DNA of 64,000 nucleotides. Source: Ficedula albicollis (Eukaryota; Chordata; Aves; Passeriformes; Muscicapidae). Location: NCBI RefSeq assembly GCF_000247815.1, contig NC_021686.1, positions 4,344,060 through 4,408,059 of the forward strand, written 5' to 3'. Position 1 is the stretch's first letter. The number at the start of each line of letters is the position of its first letter. Shown in pieces: positions 12,937 through 23,532 of the stretch. Under the pieces are notes generated by a model. It saw only the letters and a program-made list of their open reading frames with translations. It made no database searches and was not told where the DNA came from. The position numbers and the translations under genes are program-made.

Positions 12937-12975
12937 ATGTGGGCTTTGCCCCTGACAGAAGTTATTTGGTTCTAG
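12937..12975 (+). CDS. Upstream ORF 1 in the exon leader (12 codons)
   Basis: An ATG three bases into the inferred exon opens a 12-codon frame ending at TAG 12973-12975, well before the main start. Its context is weak (C at -3). If the acceptor at 12933 is used, this uORF is in the mature leader; use of the AG at 12957-12958 would remove its start codon. No function is claimed for the peptide. Confidence 0.3.
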   Translation: MWALPLTEVIWF

Positions 12976-13026
12976 CTCTGAGTTTGGAAGAAGTTGGTAT
13001 ATAGATTTTCCCCTAACTTTCAATTG

Positions 13027-13116
13027 ATGTGTTTAGCTTTAGTGGGAGTAATACTATCACTTAAACCATGTTGTCGTCTCAAGGAGTTTTGCTACATCCC
13101 TATGGAGTGCCAATGA
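13027..13116 (+). CDS. Upstream ORF 2, overlapping the RBFOX1 start out of frame
   Basis: An ATG at 13027 opens a 29-codon frame, offset from the main frame, which runs through the main start at 13068 and stops at TGA 13114-13116. A ribosome starting here would miss the RBFOX1 ATG. Its context is weak (T at -3), whereas the main ATG has A at -3, so leaky scanning is likely. This is a possible translational brake on the isoform, inferred from sequence alone. Confidence 0.3.
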   Translation: MCLALVGVILSLKPCCRLKEFCYIPMECQ

Positions 13117-13154
13117 TTCTGCCGGCAGCACCATACTTCGCTGGACTTGTTCAG
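13068..13154 (+). CDS. RBFOX1: RBFOX1 alternative N-terminus, 29 codons, partial CDS
   Basis: RBFOX1 is a nuclear and cytoplasmic RNA-binding protein. Its single RRM binds (U)GCAUG in introns and 3'UTRs to control alternative splicing and mRNA stability in neurons, heart and muscle. This exon supplies only an isoform-specific N-terminus; the RRM exons are outside the window. The 29 codons from ATG 13068 contain [13 protein letters not shown] and PAAPY, which I recognise from the mammalian RBFOX1 isoform whose N-terminus joins to the GNQEAAAAPD segment. The exon ends in phase 0 after a CAG (Gln) codon, as that junction requires. From memory, about five residues differ from the human peptide (positions near 3, 18, 24, 25 and 28), which is more than expected for so conserved a protein. 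The start is fixed by the upstream in-frame TAA and has A at -3. Reading past the donor gives ten more codons and then TAA at 13185. Main alternative: a diverged paralogous or lineage-specific copy of this exon. Confidence 0.8.
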
Positions 13155-13160
13155 GTAATG
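13152..13160 (+). promoter_or_regulatory. RBFOX1: 5' splice donor CAG|GTAATG
   Basis: The donor keeps CAG before the junction and GTAA after it, but has T rather than G at +5. It is therefore a medium-strength donor, as is common for regulated alternative exons. It ends the coding part in phase 0. Confidence 0.75.
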
Positions 13161-13187
13161 CAAGGCCGCTTCCAACAAGCAACTTAA

Positions 13188-16100
13188 CTCTAGTGCACTT
13201 AGAGCAATAATTGGAATTTTTATGGTTGAGAAAGCAAACACTTTTAATACAGGCAAAAGCTCTCGTGTAGTCAGTGAGAAGACAGTAGGAAATCAAAAAG
13301 ATGGATCACCCTAATCTGTGTATTGACATCTCTCATGGCTGAATAAATGGTGTAGTTGAGCTATATTTGCTTGTATTGATTTGTCTGCTGTTTAACATTC
13401 ATGCCTTTGCTTCACGAGGTTGACCACAGGGCAGAGGATTTGCTATCCATTCTAGGTTTCTGAGAGAGTCAGCATTCCCACGGCAGGTCAGAAGACAAAG
13501 TAACTTACCATGATGTGTTTAGGTTAAGTGTTTTAGCACAGCAAATAGGAATAGTGTTAAATATGCATTAATTCATATGTTACGCATCACACGGAATAAA
13601 AAAGGGGTTGTGGTTTTGTGTGTGTAGAAATATATCACCTGCAAAGAATACTTATACACATCCTATTAATTCCTTTGAGCCCTCAAAGTGTGAGATCTTG
13701 CTGCAGGGCAAGAGTTCTGTATATTTAGGAGTCAGCTGGCAGTTACCAGATTGTTTTTGTTGTTTGCTTTTGCTATTTTTGTTTTCTTTTAATCAAAAAG
13801 TAGTGCTACTGAAGTTTCTTCTGTTAGGCTTGGGATTCTGAAAAGATTGTGGAGGTGCTAATTAAGCAATAAGTATCCTGTTGTTTACAGTATTAGAAGA
13901 TATTAGGAAAAGTCAACATTTCTAAACTCTGCTAGAGTTGTACCATCTAAGTGGCATTTGTTAGATATTGTGCATCAACAGGGTCAAGTCACAGACGGGT
14001 GTTAGGGCATTTCTGTGCTGTGCTAGGGATGAGTCAAATTATATGTGAGAGAGAAACTTTCACTGTGCTCCTTTACTCCAACACTCTGCTGGCACAGAGG
14101 GGCAATCACAGCATCACAGGTGGTTTTCCATATAGGTCCCTTCAGTAATAGAAGACGGTGGGTTGTGCTCTTCATTTCAGGCTTAATATCAGACACATAT
14201 GTCTAAAATAGAAATACAGCATTGCACAGTGGCTGTGATCAGGTATTGGGAATCTGTGTCTTGTGGGACATGCCAGCTGTGGCTGCTTTTTATTCAGTGA
14301 GACACATCCAGCAGGCCTCCATATCCATTAGAATTTGGGGGTGAAGGTCGGGCGCTGGAGCTCAGTCAGACCCTCTGCCGTCCTGTCCAATAAATAATTA
14401 CAAGCAAATCGTGCCTTTCACTCTATGCTGATTGATGTTGAAATTGCTTTTGAAAGTTCTCATAAGTTCCTGTTATAGATTAAGTGCCGGTGTAGGAAAA
14501 ATAACTGCACCCAACTGAAATGGGTGAATGTAATCAGGTTTAATGGACTCGAGAGCTTGTTGGGAATTAAATAACTATTGATTTGTTGGAAAGTTGCTGT
14601 CATTACAAAATGCCACTCTGGACGCATTATCCAAGCAGATAGATTAGAAGAAAGGGTTCTTTGAAAATTTGGGATGCCTTATTTCAATTATTTTTTTCTT
14701 CATTCTTTCCTTAGCAAGATATATCCAAGCCTGTATTACTCCTTTAGCATAGATCTAAAATAGTCAACCAATAAGAAGTGTTGAAATACAAAACAGGTAT
14801 TGGAGATGCAGTTGAAAAGTCTTCTTTGTATGAATGCTTCTCTTGTCTCTTGTCTTCTCTCCCTGGTGTCAAACCCGAAAATGGCATTTTGGAAACCAAG
14901 CACCCATTTGAGTTATCATCCTAATGAATGAATTATAGCATTAAATGGTTGGAGCAATTTGTCCCCCAAGATTTTACCTGCACTTAGAGTGTCTCTGGTC
15001 AGCTTATGACACCAGAATGCTTATTGTTTTTATCTTAAAGTAAATCTAAGTATCTAAAATAAATAATGCAAAGGACATTTGATAGGAATAATTTATATTA
15101 TCCTCTTCTAAGCAGTAATTGCGTAACATTTTGAACTTTAATGGAAATTTTCTTCAAAAATATGCCTTGATAAACTGATTATGTAAATGTTTATTTCTGG
15201 GTGGCAAGTTGAGAACCACAACCCTGAACTGTTTTTTAATATGAGACAGTTTTAACATTTTTATAGGCTTATAAGATGCCAGCTTATTTATTTGCATGGA
15301 TTTCTACAGAAAGTAGGTGTACCTCTGATCAGGGATTCCCCATAATTTCCAACTGGCTTTATTCCAAGGTTGTGTATGGAAGCAGTAGAGCATTGCATAG
15401 AGATCTGGGGACTGTTTTGGGAGGGTTTTTTTGTGTTCTGTGTTGCATAGTTTAACAAGAGAGATCTGTGGAGCAAGGTTTCTCTTCAGAGGTCCTGCAC
15501 CTTCAAGTGCTGTTTATTATTTTACCTAATGCTGTGGATGAGCAGCTGCTCCAGCCTCTCCCAAACTCATCAGTAAACCCTGCCCTGCATCCTCTGCTGG
15601 CTTCTGTCACACTCTCTTGTTAGGGAGCAGTGGAATGTGTGAAGAACAAAAAAGGGGTGGACATGCCTTACAAAGCCATGTGCATTTTCCTAATTGCATG
15701 TATTCTATTAAGGAGATGTGTATTCCTTTTACTGAGTTGATGCGTTTGAGTGAGATGATGGAAAGTGGAACGCTTTTTTCTTGGAGAGACACAAGGTCCA
15801 GGGTTACAGAGATGTTCATGTGTATCAAATTGCATTAAATATACATGCAAACTTATTTTCCAGTAAATAAATATACTATAAACTTATTAGAATTATGGCC
15901 TATGACTTAGTAATGCATTTTTAAATTAGAAAATATATTTGCCTCTTCCTTCTTTCTCCTGGGTAAAACTATTTGAGGGGAAAAAAAAACCATCACATGA
16001 AAGTGCAAATAATGCATAAATAGCTTGATGCCTCCTGTGGGTGGGGAGATATTTTCTGCCTTGGCACAAAAGGCTTCAGGGGCTGTCAGAGCTCTGCTGC

Positions 16101-18043
16101 CACCAGGACCCAGGCAGGGACTGCAGTGCAGGCACTCTGTGGGGAGGGCAGCATGGCCCACGTTGTGTCAAAACTGTCCTGCTGCTTCTCCTGGCAAGGG
16201 ACAGGAGAAAAATGCCATCTAGGATGAAGTGTCAGTCGAGTAAGAGGTTTGCTCTGCTGGCCTTGGTCCCCATCAGAGCTCAGCCATTTGATTCCCGGGG
16301 GGAGCCCGTGTGTCCGGATGAGAGCGCAGGCAGAGGGTGCTGGGTGGCACAGCTCCATCTGCCTTGGCCAGGGCTCCTCTGCCACCTTAGCAGCTCCTAG
16401 AGTAAACCTGAAACCAAGCTCCAGTTATCGTTAAATTGCAGAGTTTTGTTTTAAGGCTGCACTGTCTCACGATTCAGAGAATACTGTTATTTTGTTAAAT
16501 AATATCTGAGAGCTCAATCAGCTCCATCTTTCATGGCTCTGGATGTTTCAGGTATATAAAATGTTTGCAGTTGCTCCGGTTACTTGGAATGCTGGATTTA
16601 TGATAAATTTTGAAAACACACATGCAATATATGACATTTTAATAATGGATGCTAAATTATTTATTACATGGCTGGGTTAGGTAGCTCCATTTCCATTTTG
16701 CAGACAAAGAGGAGTTCATAGGCATTATTATAAAAGTTATTGAAGTTGAAATTGTTTAGACTTTTCAGTAAACTACTGCAAAGCTCTGGAAAGAGAGAGA
16801 GTCCTATTTAATAGAAAATGTGTAACTTTTATATAAAATATTATAAAGGTGGGATTATTTATGAATATGGTCAGTATTTTTAAAATATGCTTTTATTTTA
16901 ACCTGAAAGAACCTGAAAAGTTTTAGGAGTTCTGAGGGTTTAAGATTGTGTTCATTGTTAAAAAATTGATTGTTAAAACTAAGCTCAAACCTTATTTTCT
17001 GCTGTTATTTGCTAACTTGTTTATGTAGTGATAAAGGGGGGGAGTTGGAGAAAAAAATAGAAAATAGGCTGGTCATTAACTATTTCAGTATATTGAGAAT
17101 TACTGTACTTTTAAGTACATCATTCTTAAGCTTAGGTTTTTCCGAAGATACTTTGTTTTTTTTTGTTTTTTTTGTTTTTTTTGTTTTTTTTGTTTTTTTT
17201 TTTACTGTGTATCTGATTTTCCATAACTGGTTAACCAGTGTGTTTGACTGACAACTGAAGAAGTGGCAATCTGGAGACGGTTCCATTTTATTTTAGGGCT
17301 GAGAGAATTGCCTAGAATATGCTGTGAAAAGTAGTGGTGCAGACATCATCACGGTGCCATCACTTTACCCATCTGGAAAATCCTTGTTTTAGTGCCGTGT
17401 TGGAAGTGAGAGCAGTGGGTACATTCTGCATACTTGTAGGTGTTAGCGTGTTAGGCTACCTGCAAAATCACTCTTGCATTCCAGCAATCCAGTCTTGGGG
17501 AATGCTATGAATTTCTTGTGCCACCTTACATGAAAAAGGCTTTTGTAATTTGGTAGGTTTTGTTTGAATAATACATTTGAAATTGCAACGAGGAGAGGTT
17601 TGAGTTCTTCCAGTGTTGCCTGCAGTGGTGTATGGTTGTTTCTGTTGGTTTTAGATTATGATCTAGTGGAAAGCAGAGAATAATTTCTGTTTACATTGGC
17701 TGAATTGCCTCTTTGAAATGCAGTAAGTAGATGATTTAGCTTAAATGCAGATTTATTCTGGCTTGATTGTGTTGTTCTGTCTCTCCTGTTACTAGTGCTG
17801 CACTCCCAGTGCTTTGTGAGTGGAGGATGAATATATTTTACTATTGCAATCACTTTTCATCTTGTCTTGGTTTTGAGAGGCCATATTTAACATTTCTTCT
17901 CTCAGTCAGAGAGTTGCAAAGTTCTTCTCCCTTTTGTATCAAAAGTGTTTTTAGCACATGTGAAGTGGTGGTGTTACTGATGAATATAGTCTGTATTGTT
18001 TTGATAGCTGAAAATTGTTGCAAACCATGTTTAAATGTCTGGA
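13188..18043. other. RBFOX1 intron, mostly unique sequence
   Basis: No exon or repeat family recognised apart from the (GT8)n minisatellite near 17155. A GC-richer patch at about 16030-16400 has open frames on both strands, but nothing in them resembles a protein family. Two TGCATG motifs, the RBFOX-binding core, lie at 15293-15298 and 15695-15700. Confidence 0.55.
17155..17203 (+). repeat. (GT8)n minisatellite, period 9
   Basis: G residues at 17165, 17174, 17183 and 17192 are spaced exactly 9 bases apart by T8 runs, with one more G at 17155 spaced by 10. Because 9 is a multiple of 3, every sense frame stays open (Phe/Val-rich), as do antisense frames (Lys/Thr). This explains the short ORFs here. 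Confidence 0.93.
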
Positions 18044-19178
18044 AATCATAGCATTGTTTCTTGGAAATGACCTTTAGTATTCTTAAGTCTGACTGTTAAC
18101 CCAGCACTGCCAAGTCCAACATTAATCCATGTCCTTAACTGCCACATCTACGCTTAATTTTTAATTTACCCTTTTTAAATACCTCCAGGGATGATGATTC
18201 AACCATTTCACCGGGCAGCCTGTTCCAGTGCTTGACAACCCCTTTCTAACATCCAATTTAAATCTCCCCTGGTGCAGCTTGAAGCCATTTCCTCTCGTTC
18301 TGTTGCTTGGGAGCGGAGCCCGACCCCCACCTGGCTCCAACCTTTTGCCAAGAAGTTGTGGAGAAGGAGAAGGTTCCCCCTGAGCCTCCTTCTCTCCAGG
18401 CTGAGCCCCTGCTGCTCCAGCCCCTTCCCCAGCTCCATTCCCTGCCCTGGACACGCTCCAGCCCCTCAATGTCCTTCTTGCGTGAGGAGCCCAAAAGTGG
18501 CCCCAGGATTTGAGGTGTGGCCTCAGCAGTGCCCAGCACAGGGGTCACTCACTGCCCTGGTCCTGTTGGCCACACTGTGGCTGATAAAAGCCAGCTGTCA
18601 TGGCCACATGCTGGATTGTTTGGCACCCCCAGGGCCTTTCCTGCTGCAGGCGCTTCTGGTGGCCAAAGGGCAGCAGCTGGCCTTGGTGGCCAAAGAGGAC
18701 TTGGACTCCTCTGGCTGCTGCTCCTGGCCAAAGCCCTGTGCAGAGCCTTGCTGCCCTCCAGCAGGTCCTCAGTGCCACCCCCAGCCTTCCTGAGGGACGT
18801 CCGGTCCCCTTGTCCAGAGCATGGATCAAGAGACTGAGCGGAGCTCGTCGGGTGCTGAGCCCTGGGGAGTCCTGCAGTGCCCTGCCCCAGCTGAGGCAGC
18901 TCCACTGCCCACGCTCTGGGCATGGCCATCACCCGGGTTTCACACTGCAAGCACTGCACCCATCCGAGCCACGACCAGCCAGTCCCAGGACAGTTCTGTG
19001 GGAATTATGTCAGGCAGACACATCCACAGCCTTTCCCTCATGCATTGAGCAGATCATCTTGGGAGGAGGTCAGGTCAGTTAAGCAGGACCTGCCTTTTCA
19101 AACCCATGGCAGCCAGGCCTGGTGGCTTCCTTGTCCTGTATGTGCCTTTTGATGGCACTCCAGATGATCTCCATGCAA
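18044..19178 (-). mobile_element. CR1 LINE ORF2 3' fragment with tail, antisense, defective
   Basis: Read on the - strand this is the C-terminal part of the CR1 reverse transcriptase plus the 3' tail. On the + strand the order is: reversed tail near 18044 (aatcatagcattgttt), the cctgttccagtgcttgac block at 18220, the tctccaggctgagcccctg block near 18395, ctgagccctggggagt near 18855, and the acatccacagcctttccctc and aagcaggacctgcctttt blocks near 19020-19100. Minus-strand peptides include RTRGNGFKLHQGRFKLDVRK and LLEGSKALHRAL, both typical of CR1. The segment just before LLEG lacks the expected catalytic FADD motif, apparently by a small deletion, and the frame is broken several times. It is therefore inactive. 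Confidence 0.9.
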
Positions 19179-22100
19179 CTTTGGATTAAATTGTTTTCCC
19201 TTTTAATCCGTGGATCAAGCAGTCTAGCCAAGAAGCATTGTTGGTAAAACCTGTCAGCTGCTCAAGAGGCTGCAGACAGCTTGAAAGTATTTGGTTACTG
19301 CTATTGCAAGAGTTTATGTTCTTTTAACTTGCCTTTATTTCTTACTAATAAGTGCAGATATCAAATACCTGGTGAGTGAACCTGCAAGGGCAAGAGGGAG
19401 GGTGATGACATGGAATGTCTTTCCCATTGACCAAAAAGACAATTGTAACAAGAAGAATAGTTTATCTAAGTAGTTTTACTTCAGCTAAGAAACAAGGGGT
19501 TTTTCTGCCCTACCACCTGCAAAATGTTTTCTCGCTGGCCTTTGTTTTGGAAATCAGTGGGTGACAATTCCAGTGGCTAAGGCAATGCTGCGTTACCTCT
19601 TTCACCTGTTAGTCTGTCAGCTCAGTCAATGCTGTGCTGTAGTCTGGGCTTTTTTGATCTGCCAGATTTCATCTGACAATCAACAGGCAGATTTGTTTTT
19701 CCTTTTCTACTTTTGCATGTGATATGAGTATTAGTGAATTGTAGACATGATGGTCTATAATTATGGTCAGTAGCTTGTGTGTTGGATGATGCACTCCAAT
19801 GGAGTGTTTAGCATGGCAAAAACTGGGTAAATCTGGGCATTTCTGACTGCAGGGGTTTTTAAGGGGAATAAATACAAGAATATTTGCGTTTGTAAGGAAA
19901 AAAATTCTAAGCATGAAATAGCTTTCATTAGGGTAAGTTCCATTTATTTTTTCATCCCCAAAGTAAGACAAAGCTTTTAAGATTTGGTTCTCTGTAAAAG
20001 CAGATTGTTTAACTTGGCTCCCCCAGCTAGAAGGCAGCAAGCTGATATTGCTGTTTCCGCATGAAATAGCTTTCATTAGGGTAAGTTCCATTTATTTTTT
20101 CATCCCCAAAGTAAGACAAAGCTTTTAAGATTTGGTTCTCTGTAAAAGCAGATTGTTTAACTTGGCTCCCCCAGCTAGAAGGCAGCAAGCTGATACTGCT
20201 GTTTCCAAGGATCTGGAATTTCAGCTGGTTTTTTTTTGTTGTTGGTTTTTTTTCTGACTTTATGCATAATCATCAGTAATAAAACTTCTGATGGCCAGAT
20301 TATGACAGGAGATAGAACTTTGAAGTTCCTTTGCTTTCAGTGGAATGATTCACAAGTGATATAAAAATATGCTTGTACATCTAAATATAGAAGAGTCATT
20401 TTAATGGAGTTTGCTTGAATATTTCACCTATTTACCCTCTGATAAGTTATCTTGTGTTCCACGAGCTAATGTTAGAAACCCAGTTCAAATACATCTTTTG
20501 GCCTGTCTGCTTGCTCGCTTTTTTTAACTGAGGTGTGCAGGTAACTGTTTGCTCAGACCTGGTTTCAAAGAGGGTGTTGTAAAAACATATGAGATGTCTA
20601 TTTCAGTAGATCAGGTTGTGCAAAAAATATGGTAAGGATGTAGTTATTTCAAGTATAAGTACTTGCAACTGAACCAATTAGAAATTGCATTTAACTGCTC
20701 TGTTACTATCTAAGAGTGGTGGAACCACACCTAGCAAATATCTGACTGATATCACAAATAATTTGTGGTTTGTTTTATTTTTGGGGGGGTGGTGTAGTGT
20801 AGTGACAGGTTATGAACACTGTAAATATATAATTGGAAACTGATCCAGATAAATTTTTTTGTGTCAGACTTTCTCCCTGTGTTTCACAAGACTCAGGTTA
20901 TCGTGGGTTAGGGTAAATACTGATATCCTGGCTCCTTTTCTTTCTCTAGGGGACAGCTGCATGAGCTAGAGAGCTTGGAGAATGACTTAATCTTCCAATT
21001 CTGATGGGTTTCATAAATTAGTAAAGAACGTATTTTTTTTTTTTAATCTACATATTGTTTTGTTGCTGAGCTGAGAAAAAATAAGTCTTTTGCCTGTATA
21101 TTCAGGAGTCAGAATGGTTCATGTTCTCATTTTATTTGAGGCCTTTAACTAAATAAAACATGATGCATTTCAAGGAATGTTAGTCATCAAGGAAAAGCTA
21201 TTCAGACTTTGATAAGTATCCTTCTGTGAAAGCAACTTCTTAAGATAAAGCTAAAAGTACTCAAAGAAGTGAACTGATCTGAACTATGCTGCTTCTTTAT
21301 TGTTTTTGTTTTGTTTTTAATTCTGAGGGAGTAAAATTATTATTTAAGGCTTATTCTCTCAAGGCTTTTTCATCTTACAGAGCTGGAAGTACACTTCTGT
21401 TATGTCTCTGTCCTCACTTTGTCATATTATTGCTAAGCATGTAGTGCCCTCCTGTTTCTTAATTAGCAGCATTTAAAAGTCATGGAGGAGCAAATGGCAG
21501 GTTGTTCATATATTGGTTTATTATGATAAATGTCTGTGACACTTAGCTTTCTCTGTAGCATTTTAATGTATAGCAGATGCAGTAAAATGCATCTCCACAT
21601 ATCTTTAGACATGCAAGCTTCAAAACATCCAACCCAGGCAAAAGAGTGCTGCCAAAATACAGATCCAAGGGTTTCTCTGTAAATTACCAGCAGCTGTGCA
21701 GGTACACATCAGCTGTCTTTATTTTCACTGACAGTGGTGCTGAATATGAGCATGTTTCAAACACTGTGAGGACAAATCATATTGACACTTGAAACCAAGA
21801 AAGAGAAGAAAAGGAATTTCCAAACATTTTACTTCCATTCTGGAGAAAATCTTACAATCATGTTAAAACAGAACCTAAACATAGGTGAATATTTCAAAGA
21901 GAATAATAAGAAAAGGTTTAGAAAAAAAGTCAGACTTTTAAAGAGCTGTAGTCCCGTAGTGGTTAAAAGCAAGATGACATTTAGTTGAGAAATAAAAAGT
22001 GACTAAGTGTGAGGGAAAGCACATCTTCCTGCATTTGTGAATGATCCTGGAGATAATAATACAGAATGAATCATTCTTTCTTTCCCTGCTTGCCTCAGTG

Positions 22101-23259
22101 TGGTGCTGACTGAAGTGAATTAGCAAACCCGAGAAGTCCTTTGCTACTCCCTGGAGATAACTTTGCTCTGTCAGGGCAGCTCAGGGGATTCAGCTCAGCT
22201 GGATGCTGAACAGAGTCTGCACAACAGGACCTGCTTCACATATGTCAGAGCAAGTTTGAAGGTGTTTACCCTCTGTGCAGAATGCTTCCTTATTCTCTAA
22301 GTGTTGCATATGTATTTCATGTGTACAGGATTCGTGCTGATGTTATTTTTGGGAGATTTGGTTTAGTGCTTGACCACCTTCTTCATTTTTCTTTGTTTCT
22401 CTGATGTATTAGACCTTGCTTATGCACAAAGATTTCAGAGATATATTTGTAATATTTTGAGAAATACAGAACAGCTTTTTTAAATGAAATAAACTCTGGC
22501 TAGATTTTCTTTCTCTTTGGCTTGGAATTGTACTGGAAAATGGTATATGAATAAAATTTTTTAATTAGTTTAGATCTTTCTAACAGTTGAGGGTACAGAG
22601 AGAAAGTAATTTTCTGTAACTGTATTTCAGTGCTCAGAAGGAAAATATTTTCAGTTACTAAAAAAGCAAAACAAAAAAAACTTAAAAAATGAAAACTCTT
22701 TAGAGCCAGGATGGAAGAGAATTCTGACTGTTTATATACAAAAACCAGAAAAGGCAAATTCTTAAGAAAGCCGTGAGGATTGTTGACAGAATCTCAAGAA
22801 AATTTGATGCTACAGAGGCTGGGCCATACTTGAAAAATTCTGACCCCTTCAGTAGCTTGAATAATTTCTATTTTGCTATGCATTTGTAGCAACTTACTGT
22901 GGAGTGGTTTTGTGGTAGCTGGAAAATGTGTGCCCAGGTCCGTGCTATAGGGAGTGTGGGTTCACTGCTGGACCTTCATTCCAAGGAAGGTTCCCTTCAG
23001 AAGCGCAGCCATCTCTTGTACCTTGTCCTGTGACAGAGCCAGGAGAATGAGCAATGTAACATGTTCTGTTGTGACAAGTCACGCAAGAGTCTGCTCTGAG
23101 GTGAACATGGCAAACGCAGCACCAGCTTTCCTCTCGCTGAGGGAAATGGAATGGAATGGGAGCAACCAACCCCTCCTTCTGGAACACAGGAATAAATTGC
23201 ACTTTAGATTATTACCTTTTAAAAAATCTTATCTCTAGACACTGAGCTGTTTAGGAGGA

Positions 23260-23260
<1 letters not shown>
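19179..23260. other. RBFOX1 intron, mostly unique sequence
   Basis: Apart from the 148-bp tandem duplication at 19911-20206 I see only AT-rich unique sequence. No exon, RNA gene or transposon recognised. Confidence 0.55.
19911..20206 (+). repeat. Tandem duplication, 148 bp x2
   Basis: Copy 1 at 19911-20058 and copy 2 at 20059-20206 both start gcatgaaatagctttcatta. They appear identical except for a T/C difference near their ends (ctgatattgctg versus ctgatactgctg). The divergence of well under 2% points to a recent event or an assembly duplicate. Confidence 0.95.
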
Positions 23261-23331
<71 letters not shown>

Positions 23332-23348
23332 TTTTTTTTTTTTTTTTT
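23261..23348 (+). repeat. Poly-C tract, C71 followed by T17
   Basis: Seventy-one uninterrupted C (23261-23331) run directly into seventeen T (23332-23348). The complementary strand is poly-G, able in principle to form G-quadruplexes; the C strand could form i-motifs. The minus-strand ORF of about 67 aa here is a poly-Gly/Lys artefact. Confidence 0.93.
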
Positions 23349-23422
23349 GGCCTTATGTTTAAAACCAGAAAAAAAGCAATCTTGAAGTCCTGAGAGTATC
23401 TTCAACTGTCTGAGACCAACTC

Positions 23423-23532
23423 TTAAAAAAAAAAACATCTGCCTTCCATGTTCTCTTTGTCATCTTTTTTCATTTAAACTTAAAAAAAAAAATCTGCCTT
23501 CCATGTTCTCTTTGTCATCTTTTTTCATTTAA
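23423..23532 (+). repeat. Tandem duplication, 55 bp x2
   Basis: The unit consists of an A-run followed by atctgccttccatgttctct and tttgtcatcttttttcattt. It occurs twice with period 55 (gcctt at 23441 and 23496). Copies differ slightly in the A-run and at the ends. Confidence 0.9.

Larger units (their letters stand above)
12934..13154 (+). other. RBFOX1: RBFOX1 alternative 5' exon (5'UTR plus first codons)
   Basis: This exon is bounded by a strong 3' splice acceptor ending at 12933 and a GTAATG donor beginning at 13155. It has about 134 nt of leader followed by 87 nt of coding sequence. An in-frame TAA at 13062-13064, just before the ATG, means the coding part cannot extend further 5' in this reading frame. 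The acceptor implies that at least one more 5' exon lies upstream, outside the window or non-coding and unrecognised here. A second AG at 12957-12958 could act as an alternative acceptor and shorten the leader by 25 nt. Exon identity comes from the encoded peptide. The leader boundary is inferred from splice signals only, and transcript data could move it. Confidence 0.72.

Noticed and set aside
13057..13296. 79-aa minus-strand frame over the RBFOX1 exon
   Set aside because: Antisense shadow; the + strand has the splice signals and the recognisable peptide.
16030..16400. GC-rich patch with open frames on both strands as a possible exon or CpG island
   Set aside because: CpG density is low, no peptide is recognisable, and no clear acceptor and donor pair frames a conserved segment.
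18272..18793. 173-aa + strand open frame
   Set aside because: It is the antisense shadow of the CR1 ORF2 fragment, kept open by its GC-rich composition.
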